From the NCBI RefSeq assembly GCF_900107375.1, contig NZ_FNPT01000017.1:44435-108434 (forward strand): 64,000 nt of DNA, read 5' to 3'. The DNA comes from Lysobacter sp. yr284 (GTDB lineage: Bacteria > Pseudomonadota > Gammaproteobacteria > Xanthomonadales > Xanthomonadaceae). The translations under genes and the position numbers were made by a program. The notes under the pieces are model-generated. The model made no database searches. It had not been told where the DNA came from and saw nothing but the letters and a program-made list of their open reading frames with translations. This document shows positions 16,278 to 25,736 of the stretch, one piece after another (positions within the stretch are counted from its first letter, which is position 1; every line of letters starts with the position of its first letter).

Positions 16278-17342
16278 TCAGTCCTGCCCGCCGCGGGTCT
16301 GGCGCAGGTAATGCCCGGTCACCACGCCGGCGCCGAGCCAGCCCAGCGCGGCGGCGCCGGCGAGGATGCCCAGCGCCTGCACGGGGTCGAAACCCTGCAG
16401 GGCGAAGCGGCTGCCGTAGCTGCGCGCCAGCGCGCCGAGCGGTTCGCGCAGGCTGTGGTCGGCCGCGGTCAGCAGCGCCAGCGCGACCGCGCCGGCGGCC
16501 AGGCCGTAGCAGGCGCCCAGGTACAGGAACGGCCGGCGGATGAAGCCGTCGGTGGCGCCGAGCTGCTGCAGCACGCCGATTTCCTCGCGCCGCGACTGGA
16601 TGTCCAGGCGCACGGTGTTGCCGACCACCAGCAGCGCGCCCAAGCCGAGCATCGCCGCCAGCACCCAGGCCAGGCGGGTGCCGAAGCGCAGCCAGCCGTC
16701 CAGGCGCTGGCGCCAGCCGGCGTCGTGCTGGACCACGTCGGCTTCGCCCAGTTGTTCCAGCGATTGCGCCAGGGCCAGTTCGTCGCCGCCGGGCGTGACC
16801 ACCAGCAGGCTCGGCAACGGGTTGTTCTCGACCGCGGCCAGCGCTTCGGCCAGGCCGCTCTTCTCGCGCAATTCGGCCAGACCCTGCTCGGGCGTGCGCA
16901 CATCGACCGCGCCCACGTCGGGCCGCGCGCGCAGTTCTTCGGCCAGCGCGCGCGCGCGCTCGACCTTGACCTGCGGCTTGAGGAACACGCTGATCTGGCG
17001 CGAACGCTGGACGTCGCCGGCGAAGCGCTCGATGTTGCTCAGCGCCGCCCACAGCCCCAGCGGCAGCGCCAGCGCCACCGCCATCACGCCGATGGTCAGC
17101 AGCGCCGCCCACGGCTTGCGCAGCAGGCGGCCGAGGCTGGCGACCAGGCTGTAGAGGTGGTGGTCCAGCCACATGCCCAGGCGCGATTGCGCCGAGGCCT
17201 CGACCGCGGGCTCGGCGCGTTCGGCGCGCAGCTCGGACGGGCGCAGGTCGGCGCGGCCTTCCGCGGCGCGACCGGGGTCGGCGCGCGTGTCGGCCGCGCG
17301 TTCGCTCGCCTCGTCGTCCGGGCGGATGTCTTGCTCGCTCAT
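16278..17342 (-). CDS. ftsX: Cell division protein FtsX
   Basis: Membrane subunit of the FtsEX complex, which couples cytoplasmic ATP hydrolysis to periplasmic peptidoglycan hydrolase activation at the septum. 354 residues with an acidic/Ala-Arg-rich N-terminal extension of about 60 residues before the first membrane helix (LLTIGVMAVALALPLGLW, ~82-100), a periplasmic loop beginning SRQISVFLKPQVKVE, and three C-terminal helices around the FtsX-fold motif NTVRLDIQSRREEIGVLQQL then GATDGFIRRPFLY. ATG 17342 overlaps the ftsE stop by 4 bases. MWLDHHLYSL at residue ~57 is an alternative start that would remove the extension. Confidence 0.95.
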   Translation of the reverse strand: MSEQDIRPDDEASERAADTRADPGRAAEGRADLRPSELRAERAEPAVEASAQSRLGMWLDHHLYSLVASLGRLLRKPWAALLTIGVMAVALALPLGLWAALSNIERFAGDVQRSRQISVFLKPQVKVERARALAEELRARPDVGAVDVRTPEQGLAELREKSGLAEALAAVENNPLPSLLVVTPGGDELALAQSLEQLGEADVVQHDAGWRQRLDGWLRFGTRLAWVLAAMLGLGALLVVGNTVRLDIQSRREEIGVLQQLGATDGFIRRPFLYLGACYGLAAGAVALALLTAADHSLREPLGALARSYGSRFALQGFDPVQALGILAGAAALGWLGAGVVTGHYLRQTRGGQD

Positions 17343-18025
17343 TCGGCCAGGTCCTCCGGGGCGATGTCGTCGACCAGGCGGCCGTGGTTGAGCACCAGCA
17401 CGCGCTTCTTCATGCGCTTGACCAGGGCCAGGTCGTGGCTGGCGACCAGCACGCTGGTGCCGCGCTCGGGCAGCGACTGGAACAGGGCCATGATCTCGGC
17501 CGACAGGGTCGGGTCGAGGTTGCCGGTGGGTTCGTCGGCGACCAGCAGGCGCGGCTCGCCGATGATCGCGCGGGCGATGCCGACGCGCTGCTGCTCGCCG
17601 GCCGAGAGTTCGCCCGGCAGCGCCGTCGCGCGCGCGCCGAGGCCGACCTTCTCCAGCGCCGAGCGCACCCGCCGGCCGATGTCGCCGCGGCGCAGGCCGC
17701 GCAGCAGCAGCGGCAAGGCGACGTTGTCGGCGACGCTGCGGTCGGCGAGCAGGCGGTGGTCCTGGAACACCACGCCGACGTCGCGCCGGTGCAGGGCGAT
17801 GCGGCGGCCGCGCACCTTGAGCAGGTTCTTGTCGCCGAACACCACCGCGCCGCGGCTGGGCCGCTCGCTGAGGTGGATGAGCTTGAGCAGGGTGCTCTTG
17901 CCGGCGCCGGAATGGCCGGTGACGAACAGCATCTCGCCGGCCGCGACCTCGAAGCTGACTTCGCTGAGTGCCTCGTGGCCGCTGCTGTAGCGTTTGCTGA
18001 CGTTGTCGAAGCGCAGGACGGTCAT
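17339..18025 (-). CDS. ftsE: Cell division ATP-binding protein FtsE
   Basis: ABC ATPase of the FtsEX division complex, 228 residues. Walker A GHSGAGKS (~36-43), Q-loop VGVVFQDHRLL, signature LSAGEQQRVGIARAI, Walker B LLVADEPTGNLDP and the H-loop VLVASHD are all present. Start ATG 18025 (MTVLRFDNVSKRY) is the conserved FtsE start. Translationally coupled with ftsX through an ATGA overlap. The frame extends upstream to 18385 only as low-complexity shadow. Confidence 0.97.
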   Translation of the reverse strand: MTVLRFDNVSKRYSSGHEALSEVSFEVAAGEMLFVTGHSGAGKSTLLKLIHLSERPSRGAVVFGDKNLLKVRGRRIALHRRDVGVVFQDHRLLADRSVADNVALPLLLRGLRRGDIGRRVRSALEKVGLGARATALPGELSAGEQQRVGIARAIIGEPRLLVADEPTGNLDPTLSAEIMALFQSLPERGTSVLVASHDLALVKRMKKRVLVLNHGRLVDDIAPEDLAE

Positions 18026-18482
18026 GGCGGAAGTATCGCAGAGCGAATCGCCGGAAAACATCACGTTGCGGCGCGGCGGTTCGGCCTGCGTTGGCGCCGC
18101 GGCCCGCGCCGCCCCATCCGACACCGGCCGCCAGCCGCGCCGGACTGCGGCAACCGGCATCGGTCGCCGCACATCGACGGCGGCCCTGACGCATCCCGGC
18201 CGTCGCAAACCGCGACCGACACCTGCCCGGCGTTCTACCGCCGCACGCAGCGAGCGCGGGCGCGGGCGCGGGCGCGAGGCGAGGATCTCGTTTGCGGTCG
18301 AATCGGAGCGCCGTGGCGGAAAGCGTCGGGCCTGCGACCCTCCCGCAAAAACATGAAGCCCCTGCCGCCACAGCCCCCGACGCATCCGGGAGCTGTGGCG
18401 GCAGGGGCTTCATCCGCGACGCTTTACCACCGCGTCGCCCGCAACCGCGGCGAAGCGGCGCGCGCCGCTTCGCCGGTCGGCC
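18026..18482. other. Intergenic region between ftsE and rhlB
   Basis: 457 bases. The part next to ftsE is its promoter/leader. The rest is dominated by the nested palindrome at 18318-18430. No plausible gene is seen. Confidence 0.6.
18318..18430. repeat. Nested palindrome: 22-bp perfect inverted repeat inside family B ends
   Basis: The inner arms 18353-18374 and 18392-18413 are perfectly complementary over 22 bp (left arm begins ATGAAGCCCCTGCCGCCACA), loop 17 bases. Outside them lie GAAAGCGTCGGGCCTG (from 18319) and CGACGCTTTA (18417 on), the outer ends of the family B repeat. It follows the stop of rhlB (transcribed leftward) and so may terminate that gene. Confidence 0.8.
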
Positions 18483-20291
18483 TCAGTGCTGGGTACGCGG
18501 CGGACGCGCCACCAACGACTTCAGCTTGCGGCCGAGGCGGCTCAGCAGCGAGGGCTGGCCCTGCGGCTGCGCCGGCTGCGCGGCGGCGGCCGGCTTATGC
18601 GCGGGCACCGCCTTGGGCGTCGAGCCGGCCGCCGGCTGCGCGGTTTGCGCGGCCTGCGGCGCGTTGGCCGAACCCTCGGCGCCGTCGATGCGGCGACCGC
18701 CGCGACGGCGACGGCGCTTGCGCGGCGCGCGCTCGCCTTCCGCGGCCGGGCTGGCGCCCGCACCCGCGACCGCAGGCGCGGCGGCCTGGGCCGCATCCTG
18801 CACCGGTGCGTCTTCGGCGCGCGGCTTGCGCGGCGGACGCGGCGCGCCGGCTTCGGCGCCGGCCGTCGCGGCCGCGCCTTCTTCGCTGCGCGGCTTGCGC
18901 GGCGCGCCGTCGCGACGGCCTTCGCTGCGGCCGCCGGGACCGCCGCTGCGACCGCCGCCGCTGCTGCGGCCGCGACCGCCGCTGCCGCTGCCGCCGCCGC
19001 GGCGCTGTTCGTCGGCCGCGCGCTGCTCGCGCGCTTCCTTGAAGATCGCGCCGATGCTCTCGTTCTCTTCCTCGCCGTCCTCGACCGCCGGCAGCTCGCG
19101 CTGCGGACGCGGCAACGCGACCAGCAGCTCGGCGTCGACCGGCGAGGTCGGCAGCTTCTGCTCGATGTAGGCCTCGATGTCCGGCAGGCTCATCGCGTAG
19201 CGCTCGCAGGCGAAGCTGATCGCGTCGCCCTCGGCGCCCAGGCGCGCGGTGCGGCCGATGCGGTGGACGTAGTCTTCCGCGTCGAACGGCAGGTCGTAGT
19301 TGTAGACGTGGCTGACGCCGTCGATGTGCAGGCCGCGCGCGGCCACGTCGGTGGCGACCAGGATCTCCAGCTGGCCCTTCTGGAACTTGTTGAGCAGCGA
19401 CTCGCGCTTCTTCTGCGGCACGTCGCCCGACAGCACGCCCACGCGGTAGCCGCCGCGCTCCAGCGAACGCGCCACGCGCTCGACGAAGGCCTTGGTGTTG
19501 ACGAACACCATCGTGCGCGCGCCCTCGCTGCGCGACAGCAGGCCCAGCAGCAGCGGGATCTTCTCGTCGTCGGCCGGGAAGTAGACCTTCTGCCGGACCT
19601 TGGCCGCGGTGATGAACTCGGTCTCGACCACGACCTTCTCGGGCTCGTTCATGTGCTCGTAGGCCAGCTCGAGCACGCGATGGCTCAGGGTCGCCGAGAA
19701 CAGCAAGGTCTGGCGCTCGGTGCGGATCGGCATGCGCCGCAGCAGGAAGCGGATGTCCTTGATGAAGCCCAGGTCGAACATGCGGTCGGCTTCGTCGAGC
19801 ACGCACACTTCGCAGGCGTGCAGCGAGACCACCTTGTGCTGCTTGACGTAGTCGATCAGGCGGCCGGGCGTGGCGATGATGACGTCGGCGCCCTTCTGCA
19901 ACAGCTCGCGCTGCTTGTCGTAGTCGACGCCGCCGTAGACCAGGGCGAACTTCAGGCCCAGGTCGGAGCCGAACTTGACCGCGTCCTTGTGGATCTGGAT
20001 CGCCAGCTCGCGGGTCGGCGCCAGGATCAGGGCGCGCGGGTCCTCGGGCTTGCGCTCGGCCAGGGCCGGGCGGGTCAGCAGGCGGTTCATCACCGCGACC
20101 AGGAAGGCCAGGGTCTTGCCGGTGCCGGTCTGGGCCTGGCCGGCGACGTCGCGGCCGGTCAGGGCGATCGGCAGGGTCAGCGCCTGGATCGGGGTGCAGC
20201 GGGAGAACCCGGCCGCTTCCAGACCCGCGAGCAGGCTCGGATGCAGGTCGAAGGAGGAGAACGTTATATCGGTTAAAGGCTTGTCGCTCAT
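18483..20291 (-). CDS. rhlB: ATP-dependent RNA helicase RhlB
   Basis: DEAD-box RNA helicase of the RNA degradosome, 602 residues, much longer than E. coli RhlB (421) because of a C-terminal tail. Core motifs: Q motif around [12 protein letters not shown], Walker [19 protein letters not shown] in [16 protein letters not shown] in FSATLSHR, and HRIGRTAR. From ~residue 400 the tail is rich in Gly, Arg, Ser, Ala and Lys ([32 protein letters not shown] stretches), an RGG-type RNA-binding low-complexity region. Divergent from trxA and rho, the standard gammaproteobacterial order. Start ATG 20291 ([14 protein letters not shown]). Confidence 0.95.
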   Translation of the reverse strand: MSDKPLTDITFSSFDLHPSLLAGLEAAGFSRCTPIQALTLPIALTGRDVAGQAQTGTGKTLAFLVAVMNRLLTRPALAERKPEDPRALILAPTRELAIQIHKDAVKFGSDLGLKFALVYGGVDYDKQRELLQKGADVIIATPGRLIDYVKQHKVVSLHACEVCVLDEADRMFDLGFIKDIRFLLRRMPIRTERQTLLFSATLSHRVLELAYEHMNEPEKVVVETEFITAAKVRQKVYFPADDEKIPLLLGLLSRSEGARTMVFVNTKAFVERVARSLERGGYRVGVLSGDVPQKKRESLLNKFQKGQLEILVATDVAARGLHIDGVSHVYNYDLPFDAEDYVHRIGRTARLGAEGDAISFACERYAMSLPDIEAYIEQKLPTSPVDAELLVALPRPQRELPAVEDGEEENESIGAIFKEAREQRAADEQRRGGGSGSGGRGRSSGGGRSGGPGGRSEGRRDGAPRKPRSEEGAAATAGAEAGAPRPPRKPRAEDAPVQDAAQAAAPAVAGAGASPAAEGERAPRKRRRRRGGRRIDGAEGSANAPQAAQTAQPAAGSTPKAVPAHKPAAAAQPAQPQGQPSLLSRLGRKLKSLVARPPRTQH

Positions 20292-20580
20292 GCGTTTCCG
20301 GAATCCGCGCCGGTTCGGCGCCGTAGGGTGTCGCTTGCGTGGGTGGCGTCGGCGAAGCAGACTGCCGGGGCCGAGCCGGCCCCCGTTTTATGTGTCGGGA
20401 CAACCGGTTCGATGAGGCCGTGGCGCGACGCGATACGCTGTGTCCCAGCCCCTGGAAGGGCCTTGAAGGCGCCACGAAACGCCCCAGTTTAGCGTAAGCC
20501 CCCGCCCGGCATGGCCCGCTCGGGCATTCCGTTCCAAATTCGCCCGATCCGTATGGTCCGGGCACCCGTAGGAGACCCCC

Positions 20581-20913
20581 GTGAGCGAAAAAGTTCTGCA
20601 TGTTGGCGATACCGATTTCGACGCCACCGTGCTGCAGTCGTCCGAACCCGTCCTGGTCGACTTCTGGGCGCCGTGGTGCGGCCCGTGCAAGGCCATCGGC
20701 CCGATCGTCGAGCAGCTCGCCGACCAGTACGACGGCCGCGCCAAGGTGGTCAAGGTCGACGTGCAGGAACATCCCGGGCTCGGCGTGCGCTACAACATCC
20801 GCAGCATCCCGATGCTGATGATGTTCAAGGACGGCCAGATCCACTCGACCCAGCTCGGCGCGCCGCCGAACATCAAGACCCTGCTGACCCAGATGATCGA
20901 CAAGGCCATCTGA
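20581..20913 (+). CDS. trxA: Thioredoxin
   Basis: 110-residue thioredoxin 1: cytoplasmic disulfide reductant for ribonucleotide reductase, PAPS reductase and others. Active site WAPWCGPCK with Cys33 and Cys36, cis-Pro in IRSIPMLMMF. Starts with GTG at 20581, supported by TAGGAGA ending 7 bases upstream and by the family start SEKVLHVGDTDF. Lies between divergent rhlB and rho, as in E. coli and Xanthomonas. Confidence 0.97.
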   Translation: MSEKVLHVGDTDFDATVLQSSEPVLVDFWAPWCGPCKAIGPIVEQLADQYDGRAKVVKVDVQEHPGLGVRYNIRSIPMLMMFKDGQIHSTQLGAPPNIKTLLTQMIDKAI

Positions 20914-21176
20914 ACCGGCCGACCTGAGCAGCACCCGGTTCGCGCCCGCCACGGGCGCGGACCCTCCCCGACCGGCCGGCGCGCCGCCCCGGTCAGGTGA
21001 ACGGCAGGATGGGGGAATCTTGCCGCAGCCCCGCAGCAGTGCTAGTTTCGCAGTACCCGGCGTCGGACTCCGCGTCCCCGCGCCGCACCCCGTCTAGCTC
21101 CTCATCACATCCACCCACGTCCCTGACGTCCCGCTCGCCCGATGCGAGCGCTCGCCGCTTAGCGAGGAACCTCCGC

Positions 21177-22955
21177 TTGTCCGATAAGACCCCCGACGCT
21201 GGCGAAACCGCCGAGAAGCGCGTGCGCAAGCCGCGCGCCAGCAAGGCCGCCGAAGCCGCTCCGGCCGTCGTCGCCGATGCCAGCCCCCTGATTCCCGCGC
21301 CGATGCCCGCGAGCGATCCCGCTCCGGCGCCGACGCCTCGCGCGGCCAAGGCCGCCGCCCCGGCCGCCAGCGCCGGCGAGTCCGCTCCGGCCGCCTCCGG
21401 CGCCGCCGAGACCGCCGCGCCGCAGCACTCCGCCAACGGCAACCCCGCCGGCGAAGGCGGCGCAGCCAACAATCCGCAGCAGCAAGGCCAGCAGAACCAG
21501 GGCGGCCAGCAGCGCGACGGAGGATTCGACAACCGCGGCGGCAACAACCGCCGCGACCGCTTCCGCAACCGCCGCGACCGCGAGCGCAACAACCGCCAGC
21601 AGCCGCGCGGCGGCAACGGCGGCGAGGACTTCGGCGACAACGGCGAGAACTTCGTCCCGCGCCCGCACCCGCAGGTGCCCGAGGGCTTCCCGCAGTACTC
21701 GCTCGGCGACCTCAAGCGCATGCCGGCGCCGAAGCTGCTCGACCTGGCCGACCAGCTCAGCATCCAGGAAGGCGTGGCGCGCGCGCGCAAGCAGGACGTG
21801 ATCTTCGCCCTGCTCAAGGTGCTGACCCGCCACGGCGAAGGCGTCGCCGCCGACGGCGTGCTGGAAATCCTGCCCGACGGCTTCGGCTTCCTGCGCGCGG
21901 CCGAGGCCAGCTACCTGGCCGGCCCGGACGACACCTACATCTCGCCCAGCCAGATCCGCCGCTTCAACCTGCGCACCGGCGACCACCTCTCCGGCCGCAT
22001 CCGCTTCCCCAAGGACGGCGAGCGCTACTTCGCCCTGTCGGTGGTCGACAGCATCAACGGCGAGCCGCTGGAAGCGTCGAAGAACAAGGTCCTGTTCGAG
22101 AACCTGACCCCGCTGTTCCCGCGCCGCAAGTTCAGGCTCGAGCGCGGCGACGGTTCGACCGAAGACATCACCGGCCGCATCCTCGACCTGATGGCCCCGC
22201 AGGGCAAAGGCCAGCGCGCGCTGATCGTCTCGCCGCCGAAGGCCGGCAAGACCATGATGATGCAGCAGGTCGCCACCGCGATCACCCATAACCATCCCGA
22301 CGTGCACCTGATCGTGCTGCTGGTCGACGAGCGCCCGGAAGAAGTGACCGAAATGCAGCGTACCGTGCGCGGCGAAGTGGTCTCCTCGACCTTCGACGAA
22401 CCCGCCGCGCGCCACGTGCAGGTCGCCGAGATGGTGATCGAGCGCGCCAAGCGCCTGGTCGAACACAAGAAGGACGTGGTGATCCTGCTCGACTCGATCA
22501 CCCGCCTGGCCCGCGCCTACAACAACGTCGTGCCGTCTTCGGGCAAGGTGCTGTCGGGCGGCGTCGACGCCAACGCCCTGCACCGTCCCAAGCGCTTCTT
22601 CGGCGCGGCGCGCAACGTCGAGGAAGGCGGCTCGCTGACGATCATCGCCACCGCCCTGATCGACACCGGCAGCAAGATGGACGAGGTGATCTACGAAGAG
22701 TTCAAGGGCACCGGCAACTCGGAAGTCCACCTGAACCGCCGCATCGCCGAAAAGCGCGTGTACCCGGCGATCGACATCAACCGTTCGGGCACCCGCCGCG
22801 AAGACCTGCTGATCGAGCCGGAGCTGCTGCAGAAGATCTGGATCCTGCGCAAGCTGCTGCACGGCATGGACGAAATCGGCGCGATGGAGTTCCTGCTGGA
22901 CAAGATGAAGACGACCAAGTCGAACGACGAGTTCTTCAGTTCGATGAAGCGCTGA
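21177..22955 (+). CDS. rho: Transcription termination factor Rho with long N-terminal extension
   Basis: Hexameric RNA-dependent ATPase that terminates transcription. From about residue 173 it is a standard ~420-residue Rho: RHO_N ([20 protein letters not shown]), cold-shock RNA-binding domain ([11 protein letters not shown]), Walker [11 protein letters not shown], Walker [19 protein letters not shown] loops. The first ~172 residues are Ala/Pro-rich then Gln/Asn/Arg/Gly-rich ([20 protein letters not shown]). The chosen start is TTG 21177 with GAGGA 8 bases upstream, giving LSDKTPD; no ATG fits, the in-frame ATG at 20997 has no ribosome-binding site and its translation is not conserved-looking. 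The leader of over 250 bases after trxA may serve autoregulation. Confidence 0.93.
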   Translation: MSDKTPDAGETAEKRVRKPRASKAAEAAPAVVADASPLIPAPMPASDPAPAPTPRAAKAAAPAASAGESAPAASGAAETAAPQHSANGNPAGEGGAANNPQQQGQQNQGGQQRDGGFDNRGGNNRRDRFRNRRDRERNNRQQPRGGNGGEDFGDNGENFVPRPHPQVPEGFPQYSLGDLKRMPAPKLLDLADQLSIQEGVARARKQDVIFALLKVLTRHGEGVAADGVLEILPDGFGFLRAAEASYLAGPDDTYISPSQIRRFNLRTGDHLSGRIRFPKDGERYFALSVVDSINGEPLEASKNKVLFENLTPLFPRRKFRLERGDGSTEDITGRILDLMAPQGKGQRALIVSPPKAGKTMMMQQVATAITHNHPDVHLIVLLVDERPEEVTEMQRTVRGEVVSSTFDEPAARHVQVAEMVIERAKRLVEHKKDVVILLDSITRLARAYNNVVPSSGKVLSGGVDANALHRPKRFFGAARNVEEGGSLTIIATALIDTGSKMDEVIYEEFKGTGNSEVHLNRRIAEKRVYPAIDINRSGTRREDLLIEPELLQKIWILRKLLHGMDEIGAMEFLLDKMKTTKSNDEFFSSMKR

Positions 22956-22971
22956 GCCGGTCCGGCTCGCC

Positions 22972-23009
22972 ACGAAAAGCCCCCGCCCGTGCGGGGGCTT
23001 TTTCGTTTT
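22972..23009 (+). terminator. Intrinsic terminator of rho
   Basis: Hairpin AGCCCCCGCCCGTGCGGGGGCT (22979-23000, shown by arms AGCCCCCGC and GCGGGGGCT) followed by TTTTTCGTTTT, 24 bases after the rho stop codon. Confidence 0.92.
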
Positions 23010-23170
23010 GGGGCCATGGGGTTGCGGGGCGACCGCCGAGGCGATGGCGTTTCGAGGCGCCCGGCGAATCGGCTGCCGCCAAGCCGACCGCAACGGCAGC
23101 GCGACGGCCGGGTTCTTCACGCGCCCGCCAAGCCGTCATTCCCGCGTTCGCGGGAACGACGGCCGCCCAC

Positions 23171-23662
23171 TCATTCCAGCGCCACCGCATGCTCGATGCC
23201 GTCGCGGAACATCTTCGCGTACGGACACACCCGCTCGGTATTGCGCACCAACTCGGCGGCGAGCGCGCGCTCCACGCCGGGCAGGCCGACGCGGATCTGC
23301 GCGGACAACACGAACAGACCATCGACCGGGTCGCGCGCGAACGTCACCGCGGCCTGCACCGACACCCCGGACAGGGCGATGCCGGCGCGCTGCGCCAGCA
23401 GCGCCAGCGCGCCGTGGAAGCAGGCGGCGTAGCCGGCGGCGAGCAGTTGTTCGGGATTGCTGCCGCCGCCGGGGCCGCCGAGCTCCGGCGGCAGGCGCAG
23501 TTGCGCGGTCAGCGCGCCGTCGTCGGAGCGCACCACACCGGACGCGCGCGCGTGCCCGGCTTCGCCGCCGTCCACGCGCACGCATGCGGTGTACAGCGCG
23601 ACCGGCGCGTCGCCGCGGTACTTGTCCAGCAGGCTCGTCGGCGGCGGTTGCAGCGAGGGCAT
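23171..23662 (-). CDS. OsmC/Ohr family peroxiredoxin
   Basis: 163-residue thiol peroxidase of the OsmC/Ohr family, which reduces organic hydroperoxides using two Cys. Both cysteines are visible: AAGYAACFHGAL and RNTERVCPYAKMF; the SNPEQLLAAGYAAC segment is diagnostic. Start ATG 23662 (MPSLQPPPTSLLDKYRGD) sits upstream of the LYTACVRVDGGEAGHARASG strand, which is like Ohr (LYTA start). Belongs to a cluster of redox genes here. Whether Ohr or OsmC subtype is not settled; the LYTA-like start favours Ohr. Confidence 0.88.
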   Translation of the reverse strand: MPSLQPPPTSLLDKYRGDAPVALYTACVRVDGGEAGHARASGVVRSDDGALTAQLRLPPELGGPGGGSNPEQLLAAGYAACFHGALALLAQRAGIALSGVSVQAAVTFARDPVDGLFVLSAQIRVGLPGVERALAAELVRNTERVCPYAKMFRDGIEHAVALE

Positions 23663-23742
23663 GGCCGCGATCCCGGGGCGGGCGGTGCGGACGCGGCCGG
23701 TGCGCGGATGCGGTGCGCGCCGGGGCGGCGGCGAGCGGCGGC

Positions 23743-24513
23743 TCAAGCCCGCGGCGCGGGGCGCGCGGGTCCGGATTGCGCCAGCCAAGCGTCGAAATCC
23801 ATTGCGCCGAGCCAGGCCTCGCCGTCGGGCACCAGGGTGGCGTCGTCGAGTTCGGCGCCGAAGTAGCGCGCGTGCGGGTCGGCGACGGCCACGCGCGGGT
23901 CGTCGACGGCGCGCAGGTAGCGCTGCGCCAGGCTCGCCAGCGGCAGGCGCTCGGGGCCGGCGATCTCGACGATGCCGTTGGCCGGCGCCTGCTGGGCCAG
24001 GCGCGCCACCGCGGCGGCGACGTCCTCGGCGGCGATCGGCTGGATCAGCGCCTGCGGCAGGCGCACGCGCTCGCCGTCGGCGCCGGACTGGACGATGCCG
24101 GGCAGGAACTCGAAGAACTGGGTCGAGTGGACGATGGTGTAGGGCCGGCCGGATTCGCGGATCAGCCGCTCCTGTTCGATCTTGGCGCGGAAGTAGCCGC
24201 TCTGCGCGAGCTTGTGCGTGCCGACCACCGACAGCGCGAGGTGGTGGCCGACGCCGGCGCGCGCTTCGGCGGCCAGGATGGTGCGCCCGGCGGTGGCGAA
24301 GAATTCGAGCACCGCCGCGTCCTCGAACGAGGGCGAATTGGACAGGTCGATCACGCAGTCGGCGCCGGCCATCGCCGCGTCGAGGCCTGCGCCGGTGAGG
24401 ATGTCCACGCCGGTCGAGGGCGCGGCGGCCAAGGCTTCGTGCCCGGCCGCGCGCAGCCGCGCCACCGCTTTGCCGCCGATCAGTCCGGTGCCGCCGATGA
24501 CCAGGAATTTCAT
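23743..24513 (-). CDS. NmrA/atypical SDR family NAD(P)-binding protein
   Basis: 256 residues with the extended Rossmann start FLVIGGTGLIGGKAVARLRA, then ADCVIDLSNSPSFEDAA and HHLALSVVGTHKLAQSGYFR, close to NmrA-like NAD(P)-dependent reductases or sensor proteins. The YFRAK segment holds the Tyr/Lys position of SDR catalysis. ECF41 sigma genes, one of which lies 2.8 kb away, are typically linked with oxidoreductases of this sort. It precedes the OsmC/Ohr gene on the same strand, 80 bases away, and follows a LysR gene. Substrate unknown. Confidence 0.85.
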   Translation of the reverse strand: MKFLVIGGTGLIGGKAVARLRAAGHEALAAAPSTGVDILTGAGLDAAMAGADCVIDLSNSPSFEDAAVLEFFATAGRTILAAEARAGVGHHLALSVVGTHKLAQSGYFRAKIEQERLIRESGRPYTIVHSTQFFEFLPGIVQSGADGERVRLPQALIQPIAAEDVAAAVARLAQQAPANGIVEIAGPERLPLASLAQRYLRAVDDPRVAVADPHARYFGAELDDATLVPDGEAWLGAMDFDAWLAQSGPARPAPRA

Positions 24514-24656
24514 GGATCGCCTCCGCAGGTTCGATGAGGGCGTGCGGCGCGTGGCGCCGTCCGCCGGTTGCGAACGATGCTAGGAAGCCGGCCGCGCCGG
24601 CAGTAGCCCTCGCCGCGGCCGCGCGGTGTTGCCCTGCGCGCACCAATCGCCGCGGC

Positions 24657-25736
24657 TCAGCCGGCGGCGGCCAGCGGCGCGGACGGCTCGGCGCAGGCGC
24701 AGCCGGGATCGAGCGCGCAATCCAGGTCCAGCGCGCGCACCCGCGCGGTGGCGAAGTCGATGAAGGCGCGCACGCGCTTGGGCAGTTGTTCGCGGCTGAG
24801 GTAGCACAGGTAATGGCCGCCGTCGTCGGGCGCGTAGCCGCCGAGGCAGCGCAGCAGCGCGCCGGAACGCAGCGCGTCGCAGGCCAAATAGGCCGGCAGC
24901 TGCGCCAGGCCCTGGCCGTCGATGGCCGCGTGCAGCAGCAGTTCGTCGTCGTTGAACGCCAGTTCCGCCGCGGGCGCGAGCGCCTGCGCGCAGCCGTCGA
25001 CCTTGAACTCCCAGGCGCGCAGGCGGCCGCCGCTGAGGCGGCGGTTGAGGCAGGCATGGCGCGCCAGTTCCGCCGGCGAACGCGGCAGGCCGTGGCGGCG
25101 CGCGTAGTCGGGCGCGGCGCACACCAGCCACTGCATCGGGACCAGTCGCTTGGCGATGACCTGGCTGTCGTCGAGGCGGCCGTCGCGGAAGGCCAGGTCG
25201 AGCCGGTCCACGGCCAGGTCGGGCGTGCGTTCGTCCAGCACCAGTTCGATCGCGATGCCGGGATGCCGGCGGCGGAATTCGCCCAGCAGCGGCGCCAGCA
25301 CCTTGCGGCCGAAGCCGGGCGCGGCGCCGATGCGCAGTTGCCCGCGCGGCGGGCCGTCGCGCAGGTCGCGCAGGTCTTCCAGCGCCTGCACGATGCGCTC
25401 CATGCCGGGGCGGCAGTTGTCGAAGAACAGCTCGCCTTCGGGGGTGAGCGAGGTCGAGCGGGTGGTGCGCGAGAACAGCCGCGCGCCGACCTGCCCTTCC
25501 AGCTTCTGCACGCTGCGGCTCACCGCCGAGCGGCCGATGCCGAGGCGGTCGGCGGCGCGGGCGAAGCTGCCTTCGGTGGCCACGGCGATGAAGGCGACCA
25601 CGCCGGCGTAGCTGGCGGAGAACGCCGGCGACAGCGACGGCAACGACGGCGGCGACAGCGCGGCGTGCGGCGACGGCGACGCCTGCACTGCGCGGACGTG
25701 GCCGCGCGCGGCCGGCAGAACTGCGGACAGGCTCAC
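24657..25736 (-). CDS. LysR-family regulator
   Basis: 359-residue frame; the conserved LysR domain begins at ~residue 43 (YAGVVAFIAVATEGSFARAA then DRLGIGRSAVSRSVQKLEGQ), so the first ~40 Ser/Pro/Ala-rich residues may be untranslated and the true start may be internal. The effector domain has GQLRIGAAPGFGRKVLAPLL and RLDLAFRDGRLDDSQVIAKR, typical of the group that controls oxidoreductases. Lies upstream of, and in the same direction as, the NmrA-like and OsmC/Ohr genes, 143 bases away; it could be their regulator. C-terminal end is Cys-containing (CALDPGCACAEP), unusual. Confidence 0.85.
   Translation of the reverse strand: MSLSAVLPAARGHVRAVQASPSPHAALSPPSLPSLSPAFSASYAGVVAFIAVATEGSFARAADRLGIGRSAVSRSVQKLEGQVGARLFSRTTRSTSLTPEGELFFDNCRPGMERIVQALEDLRDLRDGPPRGQLRIGAAPGFGRKVLAPLLGEFRRRHPGIAIELVLDERTPDLAVDRLDLAFRDGRLDDSQVIAKRLVPMQWLVCAAPDYARRHGLPRSPAELARHACLNRRLSGGRLRAWEFKVDGCAQALAPAAELAFNDDELLLHAAIDGQGLAQLPAYLACDALRSGALLRCLGGYAPDDGGHYLCYLSREQLPKRVRAFIDFATARVRALDLDCALDPGCACAEPSAPLAAAG

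Noticed and set aside
20936..20970. Intrinsic terminator after trxA.
   Set aside because: GC-rich hairpin is present (GCGCCCgccacGGGCGC) but no T-run follows, and the long leader before rho leaves read-through possible.
21001..21176. Upstream in-frame ATG 20997 as the start of Rho.
   Set aside because: No ribosome-binding site and a Ser/Pro-rich, non-family translation. The TTG at 21177 has a good site.
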